64,000 bases of DNA from Chinchilla lanigera (GCF_000276665.1 NW_004955404.1:31333637-31397636); one strand, 5' to 3'; shown: positions 12,430-25,851, counted from the stretch's first letter. Made by a program: numbers and translations. Notes: a model not told the origin generated them from the letters alone.

Positions 12430-15400
12430 ACCATTTGATAACACTATAGATTCCCATTCTGCTCTAGGGTGGGAGCTGGCATCAGTAGGTAATAAGCATT
12501 TTGATGACTGCAGGTGGCCTGAAAGCTATACCTTGGGATCATTATGTGCTTTGTCACAGCAAAAGCTGATGAAAATGCCTTTCTTCCCTTGCTTCATCTG
12601 TGTCTCAATCCTTTTCAAGGTTCAGTATTTCTAGTTGTACAGATTATAGTGTCTGCATCTTCTGGATCTGCTATCCTATCCTACCAGCTTGGAATGAGCT
12701 AGACACAGTAAACACATCTGTTTGGAGCTCATCATTTGAGCAAGGAAGCTATGATATATACACAGGAAACATTTGTGTAATGGAAGCAATGTTGAGCAAC
12801 TCATGGAGCTAATCTATTTTCCTTGTCAATATAACACAATATTTTTATATACTAGTTCAATGTATGTTTTCTGAATGAAATTGTGTGTTACAAAAAGGGG
12901 GAAAAAACTTCCAATTGATACAAGCCTCTAAAACAAATAGAGCCCAATAAATTACAAAGACAAAAATAGCTGTGCACAAAGAGCAAGAGGGCTCTATCAG
13001 GGGAGGAGTTGGGCATAATAAACATGATCGAATAACAGATTCTAAGGTCCTTCCCAAGTTTCCAATCTAAGTGAGCTATAGATTTCAGATAATCACGCTT
13101 CATGTCATGAACAGTTTTACCAAGCTGCAAAGACAAGAAAGAAATCCATGAAGAAACATCGATCAATCTGACCACAAACATTAATCATGGAACATTAACT
13201 GTTTGTGTTTAAGGCAAACGTCAAACAAAAGACCATTAATTCTCCACTTTCTGACGCATTGCTCCATGTGTAACCTAGACTAGCACATTTATTTTTAAAG
13301 AAATATTACAGTAAATGCCCATGTGCACAGAGAGAGGAGTAGACAGGTGAGAATGCAAAGTGGCCAGAAGGTTCTAGGCCCATCCCCACCCCCAAGTGCC
13401 AAGGTGACCAAGGGAAATCTGTTCTCTGGCTCTGTGGAACACCTTTTGAAACCCTTGCTCAAAAAATAAGGTTACAAGGATACAAGTTACAAGAAATATA
13501 GCTCATTTCTGTTCTCAGATTTTCAGTTAGTTTAATAAATTTGGCTAGGTTATGAAATAAATTTAACATTCATTAGTTATTCTACATGCATGTCTGATTT
13601 TTTTCACTGCTGCATCACAAACACCTAGAAAGATACTGGCATATATAGTTGGTACTGAAATGTTTAATGAATGACTAGCTGAACATAATGTAGCTTATAA
13701 ACATCAAAATACAACCTATCCTGTTTGTTAAATTCTGATTTCAGGTACTATAAAAAAATGTCAAAGATTAACTTTCCCAGAGAATAATTATAATTTTTTT
13801 TAAAACCATTAAGTAAATGAATGTGATTAATCAAAAGTACTTTTGTATCATATTTTCAGTAGTCTTTATCTCTGAGACAGGGGCCATGTTATGATTCAAA
13901 TGTCCCAATCTTTAGTAATGCTTCATGCCTATGTAATTAGCTGTGTCTTTTCAGAATTAACATTTGAAAAGGAGGTGGGGCTGGGACAAGACTTCGGTTC
14001 ATTTCATAGCATAAATAAGGTCTTAGCAGCCTTTTCTAAAAAGATAAATTGTTCTTATCTCAGGGACAAAAATAAAATTTGTACTAGTAGAATTTAACTC
14101 AAAAGTAGAACTTCATACGTCTCATACTAACAGCTTCAATCCTAGACTGAAAGCTGAAATTCCAAGATACAATTTTAATCATTCAACAGATAAAAAGCAC
14201 TATAAGAAAGCTTTCCGTGCAATCATCAAAGATCGGCCACCTTATTACAGAAAGGTACTACCCCGCCCCCCATAGTTTGCTGTGGTTTAAAAATATTGGG
14301 GAGGTTTCCTCAACTTATTTACCTAGACCCCTCTTAGTGGCTAAAAGCTTTGTTAATAATACAACCCATTCTCACCTTCGTTTGCTAGGGAAAGGAAGCT
14401 TGAATTTCACATTCATAGTCAATTGGTAGCAGCTGTGGAATGCATTGAATAAGGAAATTTATCCAAAGCAAAACGACCTTAATCTGCAGGTGTGGATTGA
14501 TACCAAGAGAGACATTCTCAGAATTCAAAAGAGAATCAACACCTAACAAGATTACCTGTCTACACTGCATAGAAAAGTTCACCTTCCCCTGGAGTCAAAG
14601 ACAATTAGATGGTGTTCATTTTAATGCACAAATGCCAGATTAGAGTGTTGGGTGTCCTTGTGTATAACAGACACAGAAGGATAAACTGTGAAAAAATCTT
14701 TTTTGTTGTTGTTAACTATAATCATATTAACAATCATAGATATTGATAAGCAAGAGGAGTCAGTGTTAATTCAGTCAGCCAGCCAAATATTCAGTGTGGA
14801 GCAAGGTACACACATAAGCTTTAATATGCTATACTTGACAGCATCATTTTATTTCATAACATTTTTCTTTTACTTAGTATCCACTACATTCCAGGCAGGA
14901 TGCTGAGGATATTTTCAGCAGGAATATGGCTGCATCTAACATTTTATATGTACATACAGTAACACCTAACATTATATACCTATACTGTATATAATACATG
15001 CACACATTGTACTTTACTATATAGTCATTGAATATACATATGTATTCATTAGGAACTTGATTTGGTATATACAATGGAGTTTTTTACAAACATACAGTTT
15101 GAGAGAACATTTACAAAATCTCCCCATGAATCTTAATTACTTTGCTTCTTACAAGCTAAAAAGCACTGAGTGTGTGTCTTTTACAAAAACTTTATGAACA
15201 AGAATGCCAACTTATAGAAGTTCTTCCATTTTATTTTTATAAGCATCATGTCTCATTGATCAACTTATTCAAGTAAGTTAGTAAAAACCGTAATTCTTTG
15301 TACAAAAAACAGCATTCTAGTAACGAATGGTCGGGTAACATTTAGATACAGAGCTCTCTCACAAAGTTCACCCACCCCCTGACAGCTTGCCCAGCTCTAA

Positions 15401-15840
15401 ACAACAAAGATATCTTAGGATTTGTCTTGGTGGCTGAGAATTCCACCAATACCATAGAAGAGAAAATAGCTTCCAAAAAAGTGTATTCAATTTCTTCTTA
15501 GAACTCAAAACTAAAATTAAATAAATAAAACTAATAAGAGGAGGAGGGGAAAGGAGGTATCAATATGCAAATAAAGCCCATTTTTCTAAACAAATTTAGA
15601 TATTACTACATGAAAGCACTCATTTTATAATCATCAAATATAGCTAAAATTTAGTTTACAAGAGATTTTAAAACTGAAAGGAAATACAAGGTACAAATAT
15701 GTTTGAACATTCTTGTATAATAATTTAACCCAAAGATGACGTTATTAAATTAATAACAGGATAGGGAGTTGAAATTAACTCTGAAATAAAATACTACAAA
15801 CTACTTGCTGTTACTGGCAGAGTTAATCTAGAGAGTGAGT
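12430..15840. other. Non-coding stretch, nearly free of recognised repeats
   Basis: Apart from the short MIR/L2 ending at 13.6 kb I see no element, exon or RNA gene. It is AT-rich with scattered short open frames only. Confidence 0.45.
13608..13672 (+). mobile_element. MIR/L2-type 3' end fragment
   Basis: ACACCTAGAAAGATACTGGC then GGTACTGAAATGTTTAATGA resembles the shared MIR/L2 3' ending. Short and diverged. Confidence 0.45.
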
Positions 15841-15841
15841 G

Positions 15842-15844
<3 letters not shown>

Positions 15845-15872
<28 letters not shown>
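15845..15872. repeat. (GT)n microsatellite
   Basis: About 14 GT units preceded by a GAGTGAGTGAGA stretch. It abuts a reverse B1-dID. Confidence 0.98.
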
Positions 15873-16070
15873 TTAGGGATTGTGCATGCTTGACAAGAAC
15901 TCTAAAGCTGAGAGATGTCCCCAACCCAGGCAGTTCTGGTTTTTGTGTGCTTAAGACAGGGTCCTGCTATGTACTCCAGACTGGCCTTGAACTGACTACA
16001 TAGCCCAGGCTGGCCTCCTATTTCAGCCTCACACACGGCTGCAATTACAGGTATTTACCACCACACTTGG
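15873..16070 (-). mobile_element. B1-dID SINE, minus strand
   Basis: A diverged ID half at 15,873-15,937 (AGGGATTGTGCATGC ... CCCCAACCC). A B1 half follows, with GACAGGGTCCTGCTATGTAC, the duplicated GGCCTTGAACTGACTACATA / CCCAGGCTGGCCTCC part, and CACCACACTTGG. It abuts a (GT)n run. Confidence 0.75.
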
Positions 16071-17489
16071 TTTGCACTTTTTTTTCTTTACAAGGAAAAC
16101 TTTATTGTTTAAAGATTGGATGCTACTATTCCATTACTCTAATCAGAATATTGTTCAATAGAATATTTTTCATTTCCTTTGAACAGGTTCTCTTTACCTT
16201 TCAAAACCTGAGCTAATACGTATATAAGAAAGCCAACACATATGGTTTGAGATGTCATCTTATTTCAGTAAAGGTAGATGCCCCACCTTTCAAGTCTATT
16301 TGGTTGGTATACTGAGAAAAACTAAGAATTCAGTCCTTGCACTGAGCTGCATTCTTCCCTTGTACTTCACGCTTTGCTTTGCATTTGCCAGCATATACAA
16401 CGGAAGCACTCTGACCTCTACTGCCAAAAGCTGGAACTTTTTCCGTAAGAGTTTTTACTTCAATTATATTTTTCTATAAAATTCACAGTATCCATAGTAA
16501 GGCTTCTGAAAATATAATCCATAACAATTTCCTGGATGATGGCCCACAGATGCTAGGAAATTGATTCAACAGTTTTTTTCTTTGGTGATACTCTTTCTAA
16601 ACTTTTACAAGCTATCAAGGCAAGGGCAATCCTTTTGCAATGTTAATTCAAATTGGAAAAGTGTTTCATAAATTGAGGTCAGTTGGTATACTTCTGGAAA
16701 TCAAAAATACTGATCCAAACATTGTTCATTTCAGGCATAAGCCTTTTCTTTAAGTGTAACAATGTCAGTTATGTTAAAGTCACTCCTCTATTTCTCTATT
16801 AAAATTTGCAAACAAATAGTTCAAAAAAAAAAGACATTAAATCATGCATTCAAGTGTATGAAACTGTAACTCAGTAACAGATCATTTTATAAAAAGTTTC
16901 TATTTCTGAAAAATTTCAAATTTAAAATTTAGTAATAGCCAAAGAAAATACTAGAATACCGCTGAAATGCCCTAGTTTGGATTACCAATGGGGTCTGTAG
17001 TGTATTTTAAAAATAGGTAATTTTAATGTCAAAAAACAATTTGATATCACAAAAAAGATGCTAAAGCTTTAAAATATACATTTTAAATGGGTTACAACAG
17101 TCACAAGATTATGATTAGTTGTGATTTCCTATTTCCTTTTCAGCATTTTCTAGACATTGTTCTGTAAACATGTACTTCCTTTATAATCAAGGAGAAAAAT
17201 TCTCTTTCAAATGACAGTCTATAAGGAAACTTAGTATATAATACCGAGTGTTAAATGTGCCTTAAACATAATAACTGATTTTGTTCCTAGCAGCAAGAAA
17301 ACACCCCAAAAGAAAACAGCCCCAAAATGTTATCAGGATCCCCATTAGTACACTGGCCTCCACTGGCATTCTTTGTTGCCTCAGCTGCCTGAGTACACAC
17401 ACCTTACATTCTTGTGCAGGTAGGAAAAGTGAGAAGGGTAAGACCAAAAGGATGTACTGGCAATGTAAGAGCTCTTCCAGAAATTAGAC

Positions 17490-17570
17490 CAGTGGTGGTG
17501 AACCTATGGCACGTGTGCCACAGCAGGCTGTTTGTTATCATTGAAAGTTCTAAAAGGTTCACCATCACTA
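17490..17570 (+). mobile_element. Short non-autonomous hAT element, copy 1
   Basis: An 81-bp element with inverted ends CAGTGGTGGTGAACC and GGTTCACCATCACT. The left flank ATTAGAC resembles the TAGA-containing 8-bp hAT target. No clear right-hand target copy remains. Its last 18 bases (AAAAGGTTCACCATCACT) are identical to the second copy at 40.5 kb. The family name is not certain. Confidence 0.7.
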
Positions 17571-18013
17571 AGAGATTCAGAGTCTTCTGTGGCCCACGAC
17601 AACCCCTAGCAGCAAGGGTGTCTGGGAAGACAAATAATTTCATCTGGATTTACTAATATTCCCACGAAAGTCAGGGCTCAGATCATGAAGAGAAGAAAAT
17701 GGTTATTATGTGGATTGTCTATAGTACCCCCCATGTAAAAAAAAGGTGAATTCACATGGGTAACAATGTGAGGGAAAAAATAAAGTTTGATCTGTAGATC
17801 ATGCCTTCTATTTAATTCCAAGTAGATCAATGAGTTTAAAAGGCAAATGCATATAATAACCTAAAGAAACTAGAATTTTTATACTCCAGGAATAAGAAAT
17901 GTCTTTGTGATGCAAAACTCAAAAATTATGAAAGAAAAGCTTAATAAACTCAAGTAGGTAAAATTTCAGAAATTTTTTCAAAGGAAAAAGAAACACAAAC
18001 CACACACTCTCTT

Positions 18014-18016
<3 letters not shown>

Positions 18017-18059
<43 letters not shown>
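18017..18059. repeat. (AC)n microsatellite
   Basis: About 21 uninterrupted AC units. Confidence 0.98.
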
Positions 18060-18063
<4 letters not shown>

Positions 18064-18169
18064 TCATATCCTGAGGAAAGAGCTGATTTCCATAACAAAG
18101 AGCTTCTACGAAGGAGGAGAAGGGACATAAACAGCAAACAGAAAAGACTCAAATTGTGCCTAACCACAT

Positions 18170-18600
18170 TAAGAGATGACCAACCTCCCTTATTAGATAA
18201 ATACAAAATAAAAACTACAAGATTCCATCTTCATCTTTCTCCCTGGCAAAGAACAAGAATGTGGAAATGGATCCTCTCATCTGAGGCTGATGGTGGTGCA
18301 AATTAGCTGAGCCAATAAGGAAAACTAACAGTTCAATTGCTGGGATTAGCCTATGGTTTTAACTGCAAACATGAAAAATTACCCAATGCCCAATATTAGT
18401 CACTGAAGCATTGCTTGTAACTTTTAGAAAAAAATATTAAATGTATATTGAAAGAAGACAAGTTACATAAATTCTAGTTCATCTATACAATGAAACATAA
18501 TCAGTCATTAAAAAAATTTTAAACAAAGCCCCTTCTGTACCAATATATAAGGGCACTCAAGCTATCTTGTTAGATGACAATACAAAGGAACATAATAGTT
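18170..18600 (+). mobile_element. Ancient L1-type 3' region, strongly diverged
   Basis: Blocks such as CACTGAAGCATTGCTTGTAAC, ATTCTAGTTCATCTATACAATG and AACATAATCAGTCATTAAAA follow the L1M pattern 'cattgtttgtaatagc ... tatattcatacaatggaata'. Weak evidence. Confidence 0.45.
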
Positions 18601-18604
18601 TATA

Positions 18605-19010
18605 CAGATACTGCTCACCTTACAATGGGGTTATATACCAGTAACAGCAATGTAAGACGAAAATATCTTAAGTGGAAAACACATTTAATACATGTAACTG
18701 AACATCATAGCTTAACCTAACCTCCCTTAAATGTGCTCAGACACTTATTTTAGCCTACAGTTAGGCAAAATCATCTAACACAAGCCCATGTTATAACAAA
18801 ACGTTGAATATCTCATGTAATTCATGCAATACTACACACAAGGTCCAAAGTCATACCACACACTGGTGAAAGCATACTGGGCCTGAACAGTGTTTGGTGC
18901 AGTATACTGAAATTAAGGGCTATATGATAGGGATGCATCATACCCTGCAAAGCATCAGGTATCTTCCTCCTGATCCCATGGTTGACTGAGAGCTGGGGCT
19001 CATTTGCCAC
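18605..19010 (+). mobile_element. Tigger-type (TcMar) MITE, MER8-like
   Basis: Matches my recollection of the MER8 consensus over at least 230 bases: CTTACAATGGGGTTATATAC, GAAAATATCTTAAGTGGAAA, AACATCATAGCTTAACCTAA, GTTAGGCAAAATCATCTAAC and GAATATCTCATGTAATTCAT. The right part from about 18,840 is less clear and may be diverged Tigger or unrelated. The strand is relative to my recollection and uncertain. Confidence 0.65.
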
Positions 19011-19825
19011 TGTCCAGCATGACTGGAGAGATCATACCACACATCACTAGCCCAGGAAAACAGCCAAAATTAAAATTCAAAGTTTGAATTCTTTTGGGTG
19101 TGTATCATTTTCACATTATCATACATTGAAAATCTGAAGCCAAACCAGGAACTGCCTACATTCCTTCCATTTGGATTTTTAAAGTCTGACCAATGCATGA
19201 AATACACAGAGAATTTAAAGCACTGAGATTTCTCAGAAGCTTCCTAAATATTTCTTTCATTTACTATGCCCACTTGACTTGCACTTTCCAACCAAGCAAT
19301 GCAAACTCAAAATTATAAAGAGCTTCCACAGAAGGTGAGGAAGACCACAGCCTGGCTAGGGAACTTGAACTCCAAAATGGGTGTAATGTGTTTTCCTCCT
19401 TAGCAAAGAGCCTAAAAAGGATAGGGACCAAAATGCCTTTATTACCAATTCAATTACCTTTATATTTATATTTTAACAAGTTTTTACTACACAATGTAAA
19501 TCATGGTGGAAAATCAGCTCTCATTTTATCTTTAATCAAATATTTTTACCATTACCTGATATTACTAACACAATGACAATTAACAACTTCATGAGAGCTA
19601 GAAGGAAAAAGAAGAATCTTTGTTAATTGGCTCAGGTGATAGGACAGTAAGAAGGCAAAAAAAATACTTTCAGTGGCAGAAAATACAAGAAGCAACAGGA
19701 ATGTGCCCAACAGCTATTTTATAATGATGTATTCAGGAAGCTACAAAATCTTACCTTCCCCTACTAGAGCCCACTTTTCTGATTCCCATACTAGCTCAGT
19801 CTAATGTGTTCCATCTACTGCGATC

Positions 19826-20210
19826 TGATCTGAGTATTTGTCCTCTCCAAAACTCATGTTGAAATTTAATCCCTAAATCATATGCTAATGTATTTGGAGG
19901 TGGGGCCAATTAGGATTAGAGGGTCGTTAGGATTAGATGAGATCATGCAGGTGGATCCCTCACCATGGCACTTAGTGGCTTTATAAGAGGAAGACTGACT
20001 CAGGTTAGCCCACCTATTCTGTCTCAACATGCCATACCTCCTCCACCTTGGGATTCTATAGAAACTCCACACTAGCAAGAAGCCTTCCCTACATGTGGCC
20101 CCCTAACCTTGGACCTCCCAGCCTCCAGAACTGTGAGCTGAATAAATCTTTATTCTTTATGAATTACCCAGTCTAGGTTATTCCATATGGCAACAGAAAA
20201 AGAACTAAGA
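19826..20210 (+). mobile_element. MaLR-type solo LTR (THE1/MST-like), plus strand
   Basis: CCAAAACTCATGTTGAAATT, TATTTGGAGGTGGGGCCAAT, CTTTATAAGAGGAAGACTGA, CCAGCCTCCAGAACTGTGAG, then GAATAAATC and AAAAGAACTAAGA at the 3' end. Confidence 0.85.
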
Positions 20211-20253
20211 AATGAAAACACAAACTTTTAACAAAGAGATCCAAAAAAGGGAG

Positions 20254-20443
20254 CGGGATCTGGTAGGCACATGCCTATAATCCCAGCACTCTTGGAGGGT
20301 GGGGCACGAGGACTATAAATTCAAACCTAGCCCGGGTAGTTTACAGATTTAGTGAGACCCTGTCTCCAAATAAAGAAAAAAAGGGCAAAGAATGTAGTTC
20401 AGTGAACACCCTGTGTTCAAAATCCCCTCCAGTACCGGCAGGG
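20254..20443 (+). mobile_element. B1-dID SINE, plus strand
   Basis: B1 half: GGCACATGCCTATAATCCCA, GAGACCCTGTCTCC. ID half: AATGTAGTTCAGTGAACACC...TCCCCTCCAGTACCGGC. Diverged. Confidence 0.8.
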
Positions 20444-20770
20444 GCGGGTGGCGGGGAGGAGAAGTAGATAGTAGTTGTAAGGATTCCATACTTCTCTACC
20501 ACTGCACAAATGTTTTAAAGCCTTTCCCAGTTATAAGGGCTTAAAATCAGCAAGCCTAAAGTATACAACAACCTGCAATTCGCCAGCCACCTGCAAAAGG
20601 CAGGCAGAGCTGTAAATGAAACCTTGGACCAGAGATGTTCTTTACACACTTGGCACTGGGACCACAGTTTCCATCATATCACGTCTGTCCTATATCCTGA
20701 AACCTCTGCCATGAGTAAGTCTTCAGTATGTGCAGAGTACACTAAAACATGCCATAAAGAAAGAATACCA

Positions 20771-20918
20771 GAAAGAAAGAAAAAGACAGAGAAAAAGAGA
20801 GAGAGAAGAGGAGAGAAGAAAAAAGAAAAAAAGAAGAGAAGAGAAGAGAAGAGAAGAGAAGAGAAGAGAAGAGAAGAGAAGAGAAGAGAAGAGAAGAGAG
20901 AAGAGAGAGAAGAGAAGG
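20771..20918. repeat. (GAGAA)n purine tract
   Basis: Almost 150 bases of pure purine on the plus strand with one C (near 20,787). The core from about 20,832 is GAGAA repeated some 12 times. Overlapping Lys/Glu/Arg-rich open frames are by-products. Confidence 0.97.
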
Positions 20919-22731
20919 CCCTCGCTCTCACGGAGCTCATAATCACTAAATCACAAGCTCTGCATGCATGTGTGCCAGCCCACATAGGCAGCCTCTAAAG
21001 TCTTCCAACAGAGCAGGTTTCCCAGACTGAAAACTCTGTAACTGCAGAGGCACAAACTGGATAGTATGGCAAATGGTCTGTGACAGGGGAAGCCAGAAAG
21101 GGCACTGCTCTGCTCTTCTTAATCTTATTCCCTTCTATCAGGCAATCTCTCCTCCTCTTATCACCCAGACTTCCAGAAAGAGAAATCTATACTCCCTGTC
21201 CTCACCTCTGCATCTCCAATTTACTTCTCAGAGGACTCCAATTTGTTTTCCACCTGTACTCTGAATACTCTGATGAAGCCAGTAGGTGAAATGATAATTT
21301 GCAGATTAAATAGGATTTCTCAGTCATCTTTCTGAACTCCTAATTTTGTACTGCCTATTTTGGCGTATAACTACTTGTGGGTCACAAACCTTTTCAGAAA
21401 TCAGAGGAATACTATAAATACTCTCCCCAGAAAAAAATCTCTTTTCCCTCCCCTCCCTGTAACCTCCCACACACAATGCAGAGCATTCAGAAACCCCCAG
21501 AAACAACCCTGGACAAACCTAGCTAACAGACCCCAGGTTTAGAACTGTTAACCACTCACTCACTTGCTTATAGTAAGGCCTTTCTTTCTCTTACAAATTA
21601 TTCCACTTACCTTTCGAATCTCCTTGCTGGGTTTCTCTAAGTGAGTAATATCAAGATAGTATTACAATTCCACTCTGGGCTGGTCAAGTAGTTCCCATTA
21701 GATCTATCTTTCTACAGACAAGAACTATAAACTCAGCATTCATGTATAATTTTTTTTTTTTTTTCTGAGACCACTACAGCAACAGAAAGCAGGGAATTAT
21801 ATGGAAGGAGCTGCACTAGGTAAGAGTGCAATTTTTTAAGGTTTAGAGCCTGAGCAAAGGCCATCCAAGTGACTAAAATTCTTATAGAAAACCCACGGTC
21901 TCACCTGCATTCAGAAACAAAGGACAGAGTCCAAAACAACCACTCACTGGAGTGAAAAGGAAATTCCAGGCAAGAGAGAGGAAATACAAAACTCCTCCCA
22001 AATTTCTAGATAGCCCTGACCCAAGGATATGCAGGCCAATATCAAGCATTCCGGCTAAGGTGAAATCACCAGAACTGAGATTTAAGCTTCAGCTGTTATT
22101 TCCAAATAATAATAAAAAAGTAAATCGGTTCTTTCTTCCATATAAAATCTAAAGGCATCTAAATTACTACCTTAAAACATCCAAATAATAAAATATACAC
22201 ATATGTGAAAATCAACAACCACAGTATGCAAAGAAAATAAAAGCTGAGGAAAAAAAAACAAAGAAAGCACTATCAGAACAGATCTGTCTCGAAGTTTTAA
22301 TTGGCTCTAAAATTTATCTCAATTCCTGAAAGATTTACATTTCTAAAAAAAATTATGGAAAAAAGTAAATAGAATATTCCACCTAGGGATAAGCACATTA
22401 GAACTATGAAGCATTTACTATTACTCATGGTAGATATTTTATTTTTTCTAGAAAGTACTAAAAAAATCTGTATTCTATATAGATAGATACGTATGTGCCC
22501 TCTCATAGCATTATTCTAATGTAAACAGAATAGAAAGTGTATTTTTACCAGCTTTAGTACCTCTCAGGACAGCTATATAAATAAGGATTACCAAGTTGCT
22601 ATAGAAGATTAGATAGAGATTATTAAGTCAATAAATTCATAATCCACATATTTCTAAATGTTCAAGTATAGTTAGGTAGAACTAAAAGGCTTTTCTTTGT
22701 AGTTCTAGAGCGAACAAGAAAGCCAACTGCT

Positions 22732-23125
22732 ATGCTCTGGATGTTTAAGTGTGCCCCCCCCCCCAGGGTTCTTGTGTTGGAAGTTTACTTCCCCATGTGA
22801 CAGTGGTGGGAGGTGGGGCCTAGTGCGCAGTAACTGAGTTACTGCTGTGCTGCCTTCAAAAAGAATTAATGTGGTTCTCATGGACCCTAGTTAGTTCTCC
22901 ACTAAAAGTCATGAAAGAGCAAGGCTGGCACTGTCTTTGACACTCTGCATCTCCATGTTATCTCTCCTGCAGTAATGCTATCCACCATGATGTGATACAG
23001 CTATGGAGTCCCTTGTCACACTCAGCACCATGCTATCTTAGGCTTTCAGTCTCTAAAATTATGAGCTAAAAAAGCCTCTTTTCTTCCTAAAATCTTGGTC
23101 ATAGCAATGGAAAACAGACTAATAT
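22732..23125 (+). mobile_element. MaLR-type solo LTR, plus strand
   Basis: TGGGAGGTGGGGCCTAGTGC, GTGGTTCTCATGGACCCTAG, AAAATTATGAGCTAAAAAAG, TTGGTCATAGCAATGGAAAA and a 3' end AGACTAATA. It contains a 12-C run near 22,755. Confidence 0.8.
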
Positions 23126-23129
23126 ACTA

Positions 23130-25830
23130 ACTTAAAAGGAGTCACACTCTAATGTCCTCTTAGCTAATGTGAGTGATAAAATCATAGCAACTTTTTAGAT
23201 TAAAAAAAAAATACCTAAAAATTCATTGATAACTTCTCATATTTACTTTTCTGTATTCCATTTAAAGATTATATAAATAAAGAAAAAATCTGAAGCAACA
23301 CTTTAAAGCAGAGAGAAAATTGCCACCAGAAGCAGGATTGAAAAAATCTTGGCACAGGGAAGACAGACAATCAAAAGAATTTCTAGAAAAGAGACTAACC
23401 AGAAAAAAATGTCTAGAAAACATCAACTCTAAAGCAAAGATATATATCTTCAAAACAGGGAAAGTAGAGGAACTTATTCTGCTTTATCAGTGTGTCTAAT
23501 TTGAGAATTGAATCACAAATTACTTTCAGATTTCCACAGTAACTAAACACAAATAGACAAAAATTCTTTTTCTAATTGAAAACAATATTTTTGCAGCTGT
23601 CAGTCTCAACCACAAAACATAAATTTTTTCCCAATAAAGTTTGAACAGAAACATGAGACTACAAATATAAATACTGTTGCCTTATAAGGATATTTAGAAA
23701 TATCCTTTCAAGGACCAGAAGTTACCTAAACTAAAATTAACCTTGCTATTCGATTCCAGATGTATCACTCAGAGTTGGGAAAAAGAAAATCAAGTATTTT
23801 ATTTGGTGTTAGTTCTACATTTAAATACATAACGGGAAAGATGTTAAGTTTTCTGTAGTCATGGTGTTAAATAAAATCTACAGACACCTATTGGTTTGGA
23901 CTGATCTCCTATACTAAGTCCAACAGACCAAAGCAAACTGGAGTCACTCATGGTGTCTCACATCACCAAACTAAAACTGTATCCTTTGCCTGATCTGATA
24001 AATCTGCACAGAGACAATACCCAAATCCCCAAAGGAGTCAGTGTTAGCATTAGTCCTCGGTTTTAACCTTCACAAGGAAAATAACTGAAATAACCGATCC
24101 ACATTTTGTTCCGTTTGTTCTCTTAGCCTTTTTCTGTCTACAAAGCCAACCTGCTCTGCAAAGCATCTCAAAAACACTGTTTTACAGAAAAAGTATTCCT
24201 CAATTCTAGAATCATAAATAGTCGATTAAAGTGTTTAAACTTGTAATTTGTCGCTTGACAGTGTGCTTCTTGATTATTTTGAATTTTTTTTTAAATCTTA
24301 TGTATATAAACCTTTCCAGTGTTATGAGAAGTGATACTGATGTGGTTCCAGTGGATTACACTCGGCCATCACACTAAACTCCATCCCAGTGCTGTTTAAA
24401 TTCGGAGACAAGGTTTTGCTAAATCACTCAGATGCCCAGGCTAGGCTCAAATTCGTGATCTCCTGTCTCAAACTTGTAGTGTGCTGGGATTATCTGTCTG
24501 TGCCATGATGCCTGGCTATCATTTTCTATCTTAAATACTTGACATAAAGGTAAGAACTGGCCCCAAATCTAAAATATACTAGTACTTACTATCAGTACAG
24601 ATGCTCGCTCTGTAGGATATTAAAACTCAAAAGGTTTTTTTTTGTTGTTTTTTTTCAGTATCTGGAAGTCCTGTTTGAATTCTTAAAGATCAAACAAGTA
24701 TTAACTGAACTTATTGTACAGTAAATTATCACACTTTTAATTACCTCTCAGGAAAAATAGTTTGTTGCTTGATGTTGTTGTTAACTTTCAACAGTATACA
24801 ATGTCATTATGCTGTTTCCCTCAGCACAGCAATCTGCAAATGATTAGCTTAAAGATAATTAAAGTTAAACTCATTTTATCTTACAATTAGCATTTGACTC
24901 AAGCCATGCTAAGACAGTAGGACTAACCCCACCACAGCATTAGCTGAAAGAGTTCAGTAAAAATACCAAAATTTTACTTTAATAGCTTCAATATTTTTAT
25001 GAAATCTATTTTAAATCCAGATTTCTTAAAATGATAGTTTGAAATACACTGAAATTCTAAAATATTAATCCAAACTACACTTAAAATTATACTGGATTAA
25101 GTTTACAGAAAACTTTTTCATGTCTACATCTTACAGTTAGCTATCTGTGCAAATATAATATCTTTGCTATAATCAAGTAAACTGATATGTATAAAATAGC
25201 GAAGGACATTTCAAAGCTCATTCATAATTTTCAATGTTCTTTTCCTTACATAACTTCATCTCAGTTTCCATCAGCCTCAAAAGCAAATGAAAAACATTTT
25301 ATGCTGGCCACTTCAAAGACATTATTTAGCTAAAGGATGCTACAAGTTCACCTTAAAACCTCACCATTAATCAAAGTCAGAAAACTAACAGAAAGAAAAA
25401 AAAAGATGGCAATTAAAGAGAACTAATAATAAGTTCGTCCTCTCTCCCTAACCAGGTCAGGGTTGGGTTTTATTCCCCCAGGCCAGGTAATTTCTTCACA
25501 GGCATGCATTTTCCTTCTCTAAGACACATACCAGAAAAGAGTCAACAAATACTCAGTGAATGGAACTAAATATTTTAAAACATAATGCCTACTTTTAATT
25601 AAAAACTAGAATAACTGCTGAGAAAATATGCTCAATTCATAAAAGGAATCAGAATTAAAAATGAGAAGTCTTCAGCTCCACCATTTGAGGCTGTACCTAA
25701 ATCCCGTAAGCCGGATTCGGTCTCCTTATCTGAGAAGTGATTCAGATGTGGTTTGGTACTGAGAATTAAATCTTTTTCAACTCTCAAATAAAGATGTAAT
25801 GCCACTAATGCTCAGACTCTAATGAAATTG
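23130..25830. other. Non-coding stretch with one B1
   Basis: Except for the B1 at 24.4 kb, no family is recognised. A T-rich run at about 24,634-24,657 looks like a tail but has no body attached. No exon-like frame. Confidence 0.4.
24391..24518 (-). mobile_element. B1-type SINE, minus strand
   Basis: TCGGAGACAAGGTTTTGCT, ATGCCCAGGCTAGGCTCAAA, GTGTGCTGGGATTATCTG and ATGATGCCTGGCT are the reverse complement of B1. It includes an extra insertion near AAATCACTCAG. Confidence 0.75.
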
Positions 25831-25851
25831 AAAGGAAAGCAATACTCCCAG

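Noticed and set aside
20624..20998. Open frames of 124 and 103 codons over the purine tract
   Set aside because: Low-complexity Lys/Glu/Arg or Ser/Phe/Leu repeats generated by (GAGAA)n.
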